The notes below the pieces were generated by a model that saw only the letters and a program-made list of their open reading frames with translations, made no database searches and was not told the DNA's origin. From an uncultured Amphritea sp. (GTDB lineage Bacteria; Pseudomonadota; Gammaproteobacteria; Pseudomonadales; Balneatricaceae): 64,000 nt of DNA. Position numbers and translations under genes: made by a program. Shown here in pieces: positions 17,830 to 27,015 of the stretch. The stretch is from positions 124,001 to 188,000 of the forward strand of contig NZ_CAKZLP010000054.1 of the NCBI RefSeq assembly GCF_937127095.1. Direction: 5' to 3'. Each line of letters opens with the position of its first letter. The first letter of the stretch is position 1.

Positions 17830-18672
17830 TTACTTGCTTTCGTGTTTGTACTGATGAACATCCATCTGCGGGAACGGAATAGAGATCCCTTCCTGATCGA
17901 AGCGCAATTTAACATTCTCAGTGGTATCAAACTTCACCGCCCAGAAGTCACCGGACTTAACCCATGGACGCACCACGAAGTTAACACTACTATCACCCAG
18001 TTCAGACACGGCTATAACCGGTGCAGGATCTTTCAGAACCCGCTCGTCGCTGGTAACAATCTCTTCCAGCAGCGCTTTCGCTTTTTTCAGGTCATCGCCA
18101 TAGCCGATACCAAACACCATATCTACACGACGGGTATCACGGGCAGAATAGTTAGTGATCACGCCGCTATAGATATTACCATTGGGTACAATAACCTCTT
18201 TGTTATCGCCAGTACGCATAATCGTATTGAAAATGCTGATGTGCTCAACAACACCGGCAACGCCTGCTGCTTCAATGAAATCGCCCTCTTTAAAAGGACG
18301 GAATACAATCAGCATGACGCCTGCCGCAAAGTTCTGTAAAGAGCCTTGTAATGCCAGACCAACCGCCAGACCTGCGGCACCTACCAGAGCGATCAGTGAC
18401 GTAGTATCAACCCCCAGTTGGTCCAGAGACGCAACAATGATGACCAGCAACAGCAAAATGTTGGCGATGGAGGAGATAAAGTTGACCAGAATCTCTTCCA
18501 TTTTACCTTTGCGAAGGGCTTTACCCAGCAGGTTCACCAGAACTTTGGCAATCATCCGACCGACTATAAAAATAGCCGCTGCCATCACGATATTAATCGC
18601 CCAGGGCAATACATAAACATCAATAAACGATAGATCCATTTCCATCTCCATTTCCTCTTTTGTCATAGACAC
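17830..18672 (-). CDS. mscS: Small-conductance mechanosensitive channel, MscS family
   Basis: About 280 residues with three transmembrane helices. The pore helix has the glycine/alanine pattern ALVGAAGLAVGLALQGSLQNFAAGVMLI, then FRPFKEGDFIE (start of the beta domain) and the alpha-beta C-terminal domain ending FPQMDVHQYK. Length and motif order match E. coli MscS (286 residues). It gates on membrane tension to release osmolytes during hypo-osmotic shock. The N-terminus is ambiguous: ATG codons at 18672, 18666, 18651, 18645 and 18639 are in frame, and an AGAGGAA site favours one of the internal ones. It is convergent with the SLC5-STAC gene. Confidence 0.92.
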   Translation of the reverse strand: MSMTKEEMEMEMDLSFIDVYVLPWAINIVMAAAIFIVGRMIAKVLVNLLGKALRKGKMEEILVNFISSIANILLLLVIIVASLDQLGVDTTSLIALVGAAGLAVGLALQGSLQNFAAGVMLIVFRPFKEGDFIEAAGVAGVVEHISIFNTIMRTGDNKEVIVPNGNIYSGVITNYSARDTRRVDMVFGIGYGDDLKKAKALLEEIVTSDERVLKDPAPVIAVSELGDSSVNFVVRPWVKSGDFWAVKFDTTENVKLRFDQEGISIPFPQMDVHQYKHESK

Positions 18673-18896
18673 TGCAATATTGAGTTGTTATCTCAGAATA
18701 GACGCAATTAACTCAGCCATCGAAAAAAATGCGAGCGCCCCTCTTCTGTTGGCGGGAATATCTCATACTCTGAAGAAAAAAGCCCGTTTAAATCAGTGCA
18801 TTCCACGCTAAAATAGTCGTATGCCGCTACCCCGTAAACCATCCATCAGAATGGCTAAACCATTAGCCATCACTCAATACAAACCCGGTAACTTCT

Positions 18897-20642
18897 ATGC
18901 CGGGTAGTTTTCAACTGCGTGACTATCAGCGGGATGCGGTTGAGGCAACCCTGCGCCATTTTCGCAGCAGCGATGAAGCGGCCGTCATTGTGCTGCCGAC
19001 CGGCGCTGGCAAAAGCCTGGTAATCGCCGAACTGGCTCGATTAGCCCGGCGTAAAATTTTGGTGCTGGCCCATGTAAAAGAGCTGGTTGAACAGAATCAC
19101 AATAAATACCTTAGCTATGGACTGGAGGGTGGAATCTATTCCGCCGGGCTAAAACAAAAACAGAGTCATCATCAGGTCACCTTCGCCAGCGTGCAGTCGG
19201 TCGCCCGCAACCTGCAGGACTTTGCCACAGAGCACTCTCTGGTGATCATCGATGAATGCCACCGTATCAGCGATGATGAAAACAGTCAGTATCAACAGAT
19301 TTTCGCTCAGCTAAGAACATTTAACCCCCAACTGAAACTACTCGGTTTAACCGCAACCCCCTACCGCATGGGCATGGGCTGGATCTATCGCTATCACTAT
19401 CGGGGCTTTTGCCGCAGCAGTGAACCCAAACCATTTACCCACTGTATCTATGAACTACCCCTGCAATATATGATTAAACGGGGTTTTCTGACGCCACCGA
19501 AGATGGTCGATGCGCCCATCGCTCAGTATGATTTTTCTCTACTGAACGCCAATAAATTTGGCAACTATGCTGAAGCAGAAGTGAATCAGTTGCTGGTGAG
19601 CCATCCCCGGGTAACCCGGGCAATCTGTGAGCAGATAGTGGACCTGGCTAAAACAAGAGCAGGTGTGATGGTGTTTGCAGCAACCGTCAAACATGCCCAT
19701 GAGATCTGCGGTTATCTTCCCGAAAGAGAGGCCGCACTGATCACCGGTGCCACCGCCAATACCGAACGGGATGAGCTGATCAGCCGGTTTAAAGTGAAAC
19801 AGATCAAATATCTGGTCAATGTTGCCGTACTCACCACCGGCTTCGATGCCCCCCATGTGGATTTTATCGCCATTCTGCGGCCCACCCAGTCAGTCTCCCT
19901 GTTTCAACAGATCGTCGGCCGTGGACTCAGGCTGGCTGAGAGCAAAGTCGATTGCCTGGTGATGGACTACGCTGGCAACGGTTTCGACCTGTTCGCACCG
20001 GAGGTGGGGCAGCCAAAACCGGATAGCAGTAGTGTGCCGGTACAGGTGTTCTGTCCGCTCTGTGAATTTGCCAATATCTTCTGGGGCAAAACGGATGAAG
20101 AGGGCAATATTCTGGAGCATTTTGGCCGACGCTGTCAGGGCACGGTTGAGGCGGGGGACGGTTCAATCGCACAGTGCGACTATCGTTTCCGCTTTAAGGA
20201 GTGCCCCCAATGTAATGCGGAAAATGATATTGCGGCGCGTAACTGTCACCAGTGCGGTCACGCTATTATTGACCCCGATGATCAGCTCAAAGCGGCCCTT
20301 AAACTGAAAGATGCCCGGGTGATCCGCTGTGCTGGCATATCAATGACCGAATCAAACGGCCGACTCCGAGTGATCTATCATGATGAACAGGGCCAAGAGC
20401 TGAGCGAGCTGTTCGATCTGCACAACAGTAAACCGAGGAAACGCTTTAATGATCTGTTTGGGCGACGTTTTGGCCAGAGTTTACAGCCGCGACAGTTTAA
20501 CTCAGTCGATGAGGTGTTAGCCGTGTCGCAGCTATTTACCGCCCCGGATTTCGTCGTCGCCCGCAAGTCCGGACAGTTCTGGCGGGTGCAGGAACGAATC
20601 TTTGATTATCAAGGCAACTACCGCAAAGCACATCAGCTCTGA
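18897..20642 (+). CDS. radD: DNA repair helicase-like protein RadD
   Basis: 581 residues, colinear with E. coli RadD/YejH (586). Superfamily 2 motifs: [13 protein letters not shown] (Q-like), PTGAGKS (I), IIDECHRI (II), LTATP (III), [12 protein letters not shown] (V) and QQIVGRGLR (VI). A C-terminal cysteine-rich part ([36 protein letters not shown]) probably binds zinc. In E. coli RadD acts with RecA and SSB in recombination-intermediate processing and double-strand break repair. The last 10 bp overlap the convergent LysR gene. The Shine-Dalgarno is weak. Confidence 0.93.
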   Translation: MPGSFQLRDYQRDAVEATLRHFRSSDEAAVIVLPTGAGKSLVIAELARLARRKILVLAHVKELVEQNHNKYLSYGLEGGIYSAGLKQKQSHHQVTFASVQSVARNLQDFATEHSLVIIDECHRISDDENSQYQQIFAQLRTFNPQLKLLGLTATPYRMGMGWIYRYHYRGFCRSSEPKPFTHCIYELPLQYMIKRGFLTPPKMVDAPIAQYDFSLLNANKFGNYAEAEVNQLLVSHPRVTRAICEQIVDLAKTRAGVMVFAATVKHAHEICGYLPEREAALITGATANTERDELISRFKVKQIKYLVNVAVLTTGFDAPHVDFIAILRPTQSVSLFQQIVGRGLRLAESKVDCLVMDYAGNGFDLFAPEVGQPKPDSSSVPVQVFCPLCEFANIFWGKTDEEGNILEHFGRRCQGTVEAGDGSIAQCDYRFRFKECPQCNAENDIAARNCHQCGHAIIDPDDQLKAALKLKDARVIRCAGISMTESNGRLRVIYHDEQGQELSELFDLHNSKPRKRFNDLFGRRFGQSLQPRQFNSVDEVLAVSQLFTAPDFVVARKSGQFWRVQERIFDYQGNYRKAHQL

Positions 20643-21508
20643 TTAACGGCGCGGTCAGGTAACCAGCGCAGTGAATCAAACAACGACTCAATCACTTTCA
20701 GCCGGGGCGTGCTACGGTGACGGATAAACTGAGTCGGCACTATAGAGATATCTTCCGGCAGGTCTTCAAAAAGCAGGCTATCACGATAGATCGATAGCTC
20801 GACAACATTGCGTGGCATCAGTGTGACTCCCAGTCCCTGAGCGACACAGCCGAGAATCCCCTCAAGCGTCCCCAGTTCACTCAGACCATAACGGTTATCC
20901 TGATAATCCCGCGCCCACTGCAACGCTTTTTTCCGATAGACACAACCTTCCCGGAACAACACCAGATTATCCGCCGGGGTGACTGTCCGGGGTTTCACCA
21001 GAACCAGTTCCTGAGTCATGACATCAACAACGATCAGATCGGGATGCTCAATCGGCCCGCCCACAAAGGCACAATCAATATGGTGTTCCAGCACTGCCCG
21101 GAGTAACTCAGCGGTGGTGGTTGCGGTGACCTGCGGCCTCAGTTTTGGACAACACTCTCTCAACGCTCCCAACAACTGGGGCAAGTGGGTTGCAGTGAAG
21201 GATTCCATCGCGCCGATTTTGATCTCAGCAGCACCTTTATCTGCCAGCCTGACGGCCACCCCCGCCTGCCGCTCCAGCTGCAAAATCTGCTCGGCATACT
21301 CCAGCAGAATCACACCCGGCCGGGTTAATTCAAGCCCCCGCCCCTTGCGTGAGAAGAGCTTAGTACCTAACTCCTCTTCCAGACGCTGAATCCGCGTGGT
21401 GACATTAGACTGCACCGTATTCATCTGCTTTGCCGCCACCAGAATCCCCCCCTCTTTCGCTACTTTTTCAAAGGTTTTCAGTGCTATCAGTTCCAACATG
21501 ACCTCCAC
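20633..21508 (-). CDS. LysR family transcriptional regulator
   Basis: 291 residues with an N-terminal winged helix-turn-helix (about 1-62: [46 protein letters not shown]) and a LysR substrate domain (about 88-285) with [15 protein letters not shown] and [15 protein letters not shown]. The reading frame opens with GTG at 21508; an ATG at 21499 is the alternative. It is divergent from a YbfB-type MFS transporter gene 135 bp away, so autoregulation and control of that transporter are likely. The intergenic region has AT-rich inverted segments (AATAAATCATTCTCAATAATTC) suitable for LysR binding. The effector is unknown. Confidence 0.92.
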   Translation of the reverse strand: MEVMLELIALKTFEKVAKEGGILVAAKQMNTVQSNVTTRIQRLEEELGTKLFSRKGRGLELTRPGVILLEYAEQILQLERQAGVAVRLADKGAAEIKIGAMESFTATHLPQLLGALRECCPKLRPQVTATTTAELLRAVLEHHIDCAFVGGPIEHPDLIVVDVMTQELVLVKPRTVTPADNLVLFREGCVYRKKALQWARDYQDNRYGLSELGTLEGILGCVAQGLGVTLMPRNVVELSIYRDSLLFEDLPEDISIVPTQFIRHRSTPRLKVIESLFDSLRWLPDRAVNQS

Positions 21509-21643
21509 AGAATCAGTTCACAGACACCATACGATCAGATCAACAGTTCTTTATTTGAGAATAAATCATTCTCAATAATTCGTTTGTAGCGAATAATATT
21601 AATATATACGCTTATAAATAAAAATAAAGAAGGTCAGTGTTCT

Positions 21644-22837
21644 ATGCAAGCTTCCGATGACAGGCAACACCTAAAAGTACTGGGCTCTGGTCTGCTTGGC
21701 CTGATTCTGACCATCGGTATCGCCCGTTTCTGCTATACCACCCTGCTGCCGGCAATGCAGACTGAAGCCGGTCTGAGCGATCTGGCCGGTGGTTATCTGG
21801 CGACAACCAACTACATCGGTTACATGTGTGGCGCCCTGCTAGCCGCTACCGTTGGCAATCTGAAAACCAAAGATATGCTCTACCGTGCAGGCCTGATAAC
21901 AGCGGTGATAACCACCCTGGGCATGGCGCTGACCGATAACATCTGGCTCTGGGGCGTGTTGCGATATTTTTCGGGGCTTAGCAGTGCCAGCGGCATGCTC
22001 ATCAGCGCCGGGCTAATTATGAACTGGCTGCTGCGTCACGGTCACCGGCCTGAACTGGGTATCCACTATGCCGGTGCCGGACTGGGCATCATCGTCAGTG
22101 GTTTAGCCGCCGAGCTGATGATCGGGCACCTTGACTGGCACGAGCAGTGGCTGGCCGTCGGGCTGATCGGATCCCTGATCGCCATCCCCGCCTGGCGCTG
22201 GTTACCGCGCCCGGATACCAGTCATCAGACGACTGCGGGGCAGCGCTTACAGGACAGCCCTCCGAGTCGGCGCTGGCTGGTATTACTCGGTCTTATGTAT
22301 TTCTGTGCCGGTTATGCCTATGTGATCAGCGCTACCTTTCTGGTGGCGATTGTTGAAGCTCAGCCTGCACTGCAGGGTGACGGCCAGATCGTCTGGATCT
22401 TTGTCGGCCTGAGCGCCACCCCTGCAGTGATTCTCTGGGATAGAGCTGCCCGCCGACTGGGCGAGCTGAATGCGCTGCTGATCGCCTTTCTGATCCAGAT
22501 TGTCGGTAATATCCTGCCGGTGCTGGATGACACCCTCTGGGTGGTGTTAACCAGTGCGGTGCTCTATGGCGGCAGCTTTATCGGTATCGTCAGCCTGGTG
22601 CTGGCGATGGCCGGTCGTTTCTATCCCACTAAACCGGCAAAGCTGATGGGCAAACTGACACTGCTGTACGGCATTGCACAGATCGCAGCACCCGCGATTG
22701 CCGGTATTATCGCCGACCGTGGCGGCAGCTATGCCGATTCCCTCTATATCGCCGCTGCAATCTCAGTGCTGGGTGCAGGTATGATTCTGATACTCAAAGC
22801 CGGTGAACAGCGTGAGCTGGCACTCAAAACAACATAA
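21644..22837 (+). CDS. MFS transporter, YbfB/YjiJ family
   Basis: 397-residue polytopic protein with about twelve transmembrane helices. The first helix ILTIGIARFCYTTLLPAM and the next conserved part GGYLATTNYIGYMCGALLA are typical of the YbfB/YjiJ branch of the major facilitator superfamily. Members are putative exporters of unknown substrate. AAGGT lies 9 nt before the start. It is divergent from a LysR gene and followed 3 bp later by a strong terminator, so it is a single-gene transcript probably under that regulator. Confidence 0.88.
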   Translation: MQASDDRQHLKVLGSGLLGLILTIGIARFCYTTLLPAMQTEAGLSDLAGGYLATTNYIGYMCGALLAATVGNLKTKDMLYRAGLITAVITTLGMALTDNIWLWGVLRYFSGLSSASGMLISAGLIMNWLLRHGHRPELGIHYAGAGLGIIVSGLAAELMIGHLDWHEQWLAVGLIGSLIAIPAWRWLPRPDTSHQTTAGQRLQDSPPSRRWLVLLGLMYFCAGYAYVISATFLVAIVEAQPALQGDGQIVWIFVGLSATPAVILWDRAARRLGELNALLIAFLIQIVGNILPVLDDTLWVVLTSAVLYGGSFIGIVSLVLAMAGRFYPTKPAKLMGKLTLLYGIAQIAAPAIAGIIADRGGSYADSLYIAAAISVLGAGMILILKAGEQRELALKTT

Positions 22838-22840
22838 AAA

Positions 22841-22865
22841 AAACGGCTCATGTGAGCCGTTTTTA
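22841..22865 (+). terminator. Rho-independent terminator after the MFS gene
   Basis: Stem AAACGGCTCA / TGAGCCGTTT with a 2-nt apparent loop and a T tail. It probably also serves the convergent SUKH gene ending at 22878. Confidence 0.88.
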
Positions 22866-22877
22866 TCATCTAAACGA

Positions 22878-23279
22878 TTAGCTGACGAGCCAGACCTCTC
22901 TGGCCCACTCCCACACCGTGGTCCACTCCTCGACCTCACCACTCTCCGGCGTCCAGTAAACCACTGCGCCTTCAATGGTCACCGCATAAAAACCACCATC
23001 ATGGGCGCAGATCGGCGTGTGTTCACGGGACAGCCCAATCGACCAGGCATACGCAGCCACTTCCGGCAGATGGGTATGAGAAAATGGATCAGCCACCGTG
23101 ACCGGCTCCAATGAACCACAGATCACATCACTGACCGTCAGGAGAAACTCTTTAAAATCAGGATAGAGAGGGACACAGATCTCCTCTTCTGCCGCTACAA
23201 CATCATCAAAATCCGGCAGATCCAGCGGTGTGACAACGTCGATGTTGGCTTCGCGCAGTGCATCAATTACATCTTGCAT
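22878..23279 (-). CDS. SMI1/KNR4 (SUKH) family protein
   Basis: 133-residue acidic soluble protein. The middle part, with PLYPDFKEFLLTVSDVICGSLEPVTVADP followed by a tryptophan-rich tail (VVYWTPESGEVEEWTTVWEWAREVW), is the SUKH pattern: short N-terminal helix, YPDFKEFL helix, then a beta sheet. SUKH proteins are often immunity proteins against secreted nuclease toxins, but many stand-alone chromosomal copies have no assigned job, and no toxin gene is beside this one. AGGA lies 6 nt before the start. It follows the peroxiredoxin gene by 43 bp on the same strand and may share its transcript. Confidence 0.72.
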   Translation of the reverse strand: MQDVIDALREANIDVVTPLDLPDFDDVVAAEEEICVPLYPDFKEFLLTVSDVICGSLEPVTVADPFSHTHLPEVAAYAWSIGLSREHTPICAHDGGFYAVTIEGAVVYWTPESGEVEEWTTVWEWAREVWLVS

Positions 23280-23322
23280 AGGTGTCCTAAAGTACTCACT
23301 GACTTAAATAAAACGGATTGTA

Positions 23323-23796
23323 TCAGAGCAGCTCAAGCATCGCTTCAGCACTACTCACTTCAAAGGTTTTCGGCTCTTCAATATTCAACGCAGTCACCAC
23401 ACCATCTTCAACAATCATCGAGTAACGGCGAGAGCGAATACCACCAAACGAGCCACTGTCCATATCCAGACCCAGCGCCTTCGTCAGATCAGCCCCGCCA
23501 TCGGCAACCATGGTAATCTGTTCAGCATTCTGAGAATCCGCCCAGGCTTTCATGACAAACGCATCGTTAACCGAAAGACAAGCGATCAGATCGACACCTT
23601 TACTGAAAATATCATCCGCCTTGACGATATAACCCGGCAGATGAGACGCAGAACAGGTCGGCGTAAACGCACCTGGCAACGCAAACAGCACAACTTTCTT
23701 ATCCGCAAATAGTTGTTCTGTACTGACCGCAGAGGTTTCGCCAGCGAAGATAGTGCTTACGCTGACAGCCGGAATTTTATCACCCACTTGAATCAT
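23323..23796 (-). CDS. Peroxiredoxin, Prx5 type
   Basis: 157 residues of thioredoxin fold. The peroxidatic cysteine is Cys48 in PGAFTPTCS, the P-x-x-x-T-x-x-C signature; SRRYSMIVEDGVV supplies the conserved Arg. The arrangement and length match Prx5-type peroxiredoxins that reduce H2O2 and organic hydroperoxides using glutathione/glutaredoxin or thioredoxin. A second cysteine (about 73) does not sit at the usual resolving position, so a one-cysteine mechanism with an external thiol is likely. AGGTAACG precedes the start codon. Cytoplasmic; no signal peptide. Confidence 0.9.
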   Translation of the reverse strand: MIQVGDKIPAVSVSTIFAGETSAVSTEQLFADKKVVLFALPGAFTPTCSASHLPGYIVKADDIFSKGVDLIACLSVNDAFVMKAWADSQNAEQITMVADGGADLTKALGLDMDSGSFGGIRSRRYSMIVEDGVVTALNIEEPKTFEVSSAEAMLELL

Positions 23797-23976
23797 AATC
23801 GTTACCTATAGATGTTAGTTATACAGATCAACATAGAAACCGGATCATCCGGTATTTCGCGCTATAAGGGAAGCATAGCAGGCCAAACAAACTATAAATC
23901 TAAACAGAAGAAAATATACACCAGAGAGAACACAGAGTTCGCGACGCTAAAAGGGAGATTTTAGAGAATTAAGAGG

Positions 23977-24222
23977 TTATTGTTTCTGCGCCTCTTCCAA
24001 CGCCGCCGCGCTTTTCGCTGCCTCGCTCTGAATATACTCACTCATATCTTCACCAAACTGCTTCACCTGATCAGGCCGGGTCGGCACTTGCGGAATTTGC
24101 GGACTTGAATTCGAGGAATTGAGATCAACGGGCGCAGCAGACGTCTCAGCGTTCGGCGCCATCTGCTGAATGGTCAGCAAGCCTACGACCAGAAGTGCTA
24201 CCATCAGTATGATCAGTTTCAT
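23977..24222 (-). CDS. Small membrane-anchored or secreted protein of unknown function
   Basis: 81 residues; not recognised. One N-terminal hydrophobic helix (about 2-19: KLIILMVALLVVGLLTIQQ) is followed by a Ser/Pro/Asn-rich linker and a charged, alanine-rich C-terminal helix ending AAALEEAQKQ. There is no lipobox cysteine. GAGGG about 6 nt upstream supports the start. It looks like an inner-membrane anchored periplasmic peptide. It lies between the peroxiredoxin and hyp genes with about 180 bp on its 3' side in which I see no other gene. Confidence 0.6.
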   Translation of the reverse strand: MKLIILMVALLVVGLLTIQQMAPNAETSAAPVDLNSSNSSPQIPQVPTRPDQVKQFGEDMSEYIQSEAAKSAAALEEAQKQ

Positions 24223-24336
24223 CCAACGCCCTCATTATCCGTATCTGCAGTCCAGACATCTTCAGAATAGTCTATGGCGTTTCATAGATGCACACAAACT
24301 TAATAGATGTAACCAACAAATACTGAACGACCTCCT

Positions 24337-24395
24337 GGCAAGGCCTGGCGAGCGACGTGTAGCTCTCTTACACGAGTGAGCGTAAACGCAGCATG
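24337..24395. repeat. 59-bp direct repeat, copy 1
   Basis: Begins GGCAAGGCCTGGCGAGCGAC and ends AAACGCAGCATG. A second copy starts 104 bp later with two substitutions. Each copy contains an internal hairpin, GTGTA - CTCTCT-type loop - TACAC. It lies in the gap between the small membrane protein gene and hypE; no reading frame spans it. Confidence 0.9.
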
Positions 24396-24440
24396 GTGCT
24401 TCCCTGGCAATACAAACTGAGGCTTATCATGGGAATGTCA

Positions 24441-24499
24441 GGCAAGGCCTAGCGAACGACGTGTAGCTCTCTTACACGAGTGAGCGTAAACGCAGCATG
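24441..24499. repeat. 59-bp direct repeat, copy 2
   Basis: Second copy of the 59-bp element (57 of 59 positions as in copy 1), ending 19 bp before the hypE stop codon. The hairpin arms GTGTA/TACAC are intact in both copies, so selection on an RNA or DNA structure is possible. It might act as a transcription end for the hyp operon, although no T-tract follows. Confidence 0.9.
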
Positions 24500-24517
24500 A
24501 CGTTTCCATGGGAAGAC

Positions 24518-25564
24518 TCAGCAGATGCGAGGGAGTTGCTCGGCCGATATCCAATCCACCATCCGCCGCCCACCAAACACTGTTTCCATCTGCACAAACT
24601 TCAGCGGATCGGCGGTCACCTCACCAATAATCGCGGCTTCTTTGCCTTTCGGATGTTTCCGCATAATGGCCAACAGTTGCTCTGCTTTGTCCGCCGGACA
24701 AAACGCCACCAGCTTTCCTTCATTGGCAACATAGAGCGGATCCAGCCCGAGAAACTCACAGGCAGCACTGACCTGGAGTTTGACCGGGATATTGGCTTCG
24801 TAGATAGTGACTCCGACACCACTGCTCTGGGCGATCTCATTCAGGGTGGCGGCCAGGCCGCCCCGGGTTGGGTCGCGCATACAGTTAATCCCGGGCACTT
24901 CGGCTACCATTGCCGCCACCAGATCATGCAGAGACTGGCTATCGGACTCTATGGAGGTGTCAAAGGTCAGCCCTTCACGCAGGGACATAATGGCGACTCC
25001 ATGATCCCCAAGAGTGCCGGAGAGCAAAATCTTGTCGCCCGGTTGTACCCGGTTACCGGAGAGGTTCAGCTGTTCCGCCACCACACCGATGCCGGTGGTA
25101 TTGATAAAGCAGCCATCCCCTTTACCCCGCTCCACCACTTTGGTATCGCCGGTAACGATGGCGACACCGGCGTCTTCGGCTGCGCGGGCCATCGATTGCA
25201 CAATCCGTTGCAGATCCGCCAGCGGAAAGCCCTCTTCCAGAATAAAACCTGCGGAGAGGTATTTTGGCACCGCCCCGGACATCGCTACATCGTTGACCGT
25301 GCCATGTACTGATAGAGAACCGATATCACCACCGGGAAAAAACAGTGGCGAGATCACATGACTGTCGGTGGCCATCACCACCCGCCCTGACGGCAAAGTA
25401 AAACAGGCCTGATCGTTCATCTGCTCCAGCCAGGGGTTAGAAAACGCCTGCAAAAACAGCTCGTCAATTAGCTGGGCCATCGCTTTACCACCACTGCCGT
25501 GGGCCATCTCTACCCGGCCGTTCTGCAGATCCAGCGCATGGCTGTATTCAGTTCGCTTGGTCAT
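24518..25564 (-). CDS. hypE: Hydrogenase maturation protein HypE
   Basis: 348 residues of the PurM/AIR-synthetase fold. Motifs: MAHGSGGKAM near the N-terminus, ATDSHVISPLFFPGGDIG and NDVAMSGA (ATP and metal binding), GDTKVVERGKGDG, MRDPTRGGLAATLNE, and the required C-terminal PRIC ending in the cysteine that receives the carbamoyl group. HypE dehydrates that carbamate to a thiocyanate, giving the cyanide ligands of the NiFe active site. It is last in the order hypF-hypC-hypD-hypE, 54 bp after hypD. The Shine-Dalgarno is weak. Confidence 0.96.
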   Translation of the reverse strand: MTKRTEYSHALDLQNGRVEMAHGSGGKAMAQLIDELFLQAFSNPWLEQMNDQACFTLPSGRVVMATDSHVISPLFFPGGDIGSLSVHGTVNDVAMSGAVPKYLSAGFILEEGFPLADLQRIVQSMARAAEDAGVAIVTGDTKVVERGKGDGCFINTTGIGVVAEQLNLSGNRVQPGDKILLSGTLGDHGVAIMSLREGLTFDTSIESDSQSLHDLVAAMVAEVPGINCMRDPTRGGLAATLNEIAQSSGVGVTIYEANIPVKLQVSAACEFLGLDPLYVANEGKLVAFCPADKAEQLLAIMRKHPKGKEAAIIGEVTADPLKFVQMETVFGGRRMVDWISAEQLPRIC

Positions 25565-25618
25565 TGTGTAAACTCTTATCTATCTCAGCAGCATGTTTTA
25601 ACAGTCTTATCCTGTGTA

Positions 25619-26764
25619 TCAGGCATTCTCTTTGGCTATCAGCGAGTCCTGATGACGACCATAGCTATAATAGGCCGCGCAGGCCCCCTCACTGGACACC
25701 ATGCAGGGGCCGAGCGGGCTTTCAGGGGTACAGGCTGCGCCAAACAACGTGCAGTCACGGGGTGACTTCACGCCATGCAAAATAGGGCCGCACTCACAGG
25801 CTGAGTTTTCTGCTGAGCTGCGGTATTCCACCGGGAAACGTTTTTCAGCATCGAATTCAGCAAATTCCGGCCTGATCTGCAGCGCACTTAGCGGCACAAA
25901 TCCTAGTCCCCGCCACTCGAACGATTCACGCACCTCGAAGGTTTCATCCACGACCTGTTTGGCACGCTCATTACCCTGCCGGGTAACGGCACGGGAAAAC
26001 TCATTCTCAACCTCTGCGCGACCATCATTCACCTGACGGATCAGCATCAGAATCGCCTGCAACAGATCCAGAGGTTCAAAACCGGCAATGACAATCGGTT
26101 TACTATACTCTTCGGCAAAACGCTCATAGGGCTGGCTGCCGATCACGGTGCTGACATGGGCGGGTCCAACAAATCCGTCCAGTTTCAGCAACCCCAGCTC
26201 TCCCGCTTCCGGCGAGTCGAGAATACTGCCGATCGCTGCAGGTGTGAGAACATGGTTACAGAAGACACTGAAATTTTTCAGCCCCAGTTTGCGGGCTTGA
26301 TGGATCACCAGTGCTGTAGGCGGTGTGGTGGTTTCAAAACCGATAGCAAAGAACACAACTTCACGGTCTGGATTATCCTGTGCCAGCTTCAGCGCATCCA
26401 TGCAGGAGTAAACCATCCGTACATCGGCCCCCTCAGCGCGGGCTTTGAGCAAGCTGCGTTTGCGCGAACCGGGCACCCGCATCATATCGCCATAGGAGCA
26501 GAGAATAACCCCATGGGTGACCGCCAGCTCTATCGCGGTGTCCAGACGACTGATCGGCAGGACACACACCGGGCACCCCGGCCCGTGGATCATATTGACG
26601 TTATCCGGCAGCAGATCCGGGATACCGTAGCGAAAAATCGCATGGGTATGACCACCACAAAACTCCATCAGGTTATACAGTCTGGATGGCAACGCTTCGG
26701 TGCGGATACGCTCGGCGATCTCCCGCGCCAGTTTGCCGTCCCGGTATTCATCGACATATTTCAT
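25619..26764 (-). CDS. hypD: Hydrogenase maturation protein HypD
   Basis: 381 residues; iron-sulfur scaffold on which the Fe(CN)2CO unit is built together with HypC. Signatures: [27 protein letters not shown], and the C-terminal cysteine cluster [36 protein letters not shown] that holds the 4Fe-4S centre. All family cysteines appear present. Its ATG overlaps the hypC stop by 4 bp (ATGA), indicating translational coupling. Confidence 0.97.
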   Translation of the reverse strand: MKYVDEYRDGKLAREIAERIRTEALPSRLYNLMEFCGGHTHAIFRYGIPDLLPDNVNMIHGPGCPVCVLPISRLDTAIELAVTHGVILCSYGDMMRVPGSRKRSLLKARAEGADVRMVYSCMDALKLAQDNPDREVVFFAIGFETTTPPTALVIHQARKLGLKNFSVFCNHVLTPAAIGSILDSPEAGELGLLKLDGFVGPAHVSTVIGSQPYERFAEEYSKPIVIAGFEPLDLLQAILMLIRQVNDGRAEVENEFSRAVTRQGNERAKQVVDETFEVRESFEWRGLGFVPLSALQIRPEFAEFDAEKRFPVEYRSSAENSACECGPILHGVKSPRDCTLFGAACTPESPLGPCMVSSEGACAAYYSYGRHQDSLIAKENA

Positions 26765-27015
26765 GAGATCATCTGCTGGTTGTCGTTGATGGAGTCTTGC
26801 AGTTCTCCCAGTTCAGCAAACAGCTCCAGTGTTTTGCGGGCCTCTTCCGGATCGATTTTATTCAAAGCATAGCCGACGTGAAGGATCACATAATCACCGA
26901 CCACCAGATCCTCGATCAGCGCAACATTGATCTCTTTGCGCACGCCGCCGATATCGACAATCGCCGTGTCGCTATTGAGTATTTCAACCACCTCTACAGG
27001 AATTGCTAAACACAT
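26761..27015 (-). CDS. hypC: Hydrogenase maturation chaperone HypC
   Basis: 84 residues starting [12 protein letters not shown]; Cys2 is the residue that binds the iron intermediate and the hydrogenase large-subunit precursor. The beta-barrel core includes [15 protein letters not shown] and [21 protein letters not shown]. It overlaps hypF by 10 bp upstream and hypD by 4 bp downstream, so these three genes form one coupled operon. Confidence 0.96.
   Translation of the reverse strand: MCLAIPVEVVEILNSDTAIVDIGGVRKEINVALIEDLVVGDYVILHVGYALNKIDPEEARKTLELFAELGELQDSINDNQQMIS

Noticed and set aside
24497..25312. 271-codon open frame on the plus strand
   Set aside because: Antisense to hypE; composition is artefactual.
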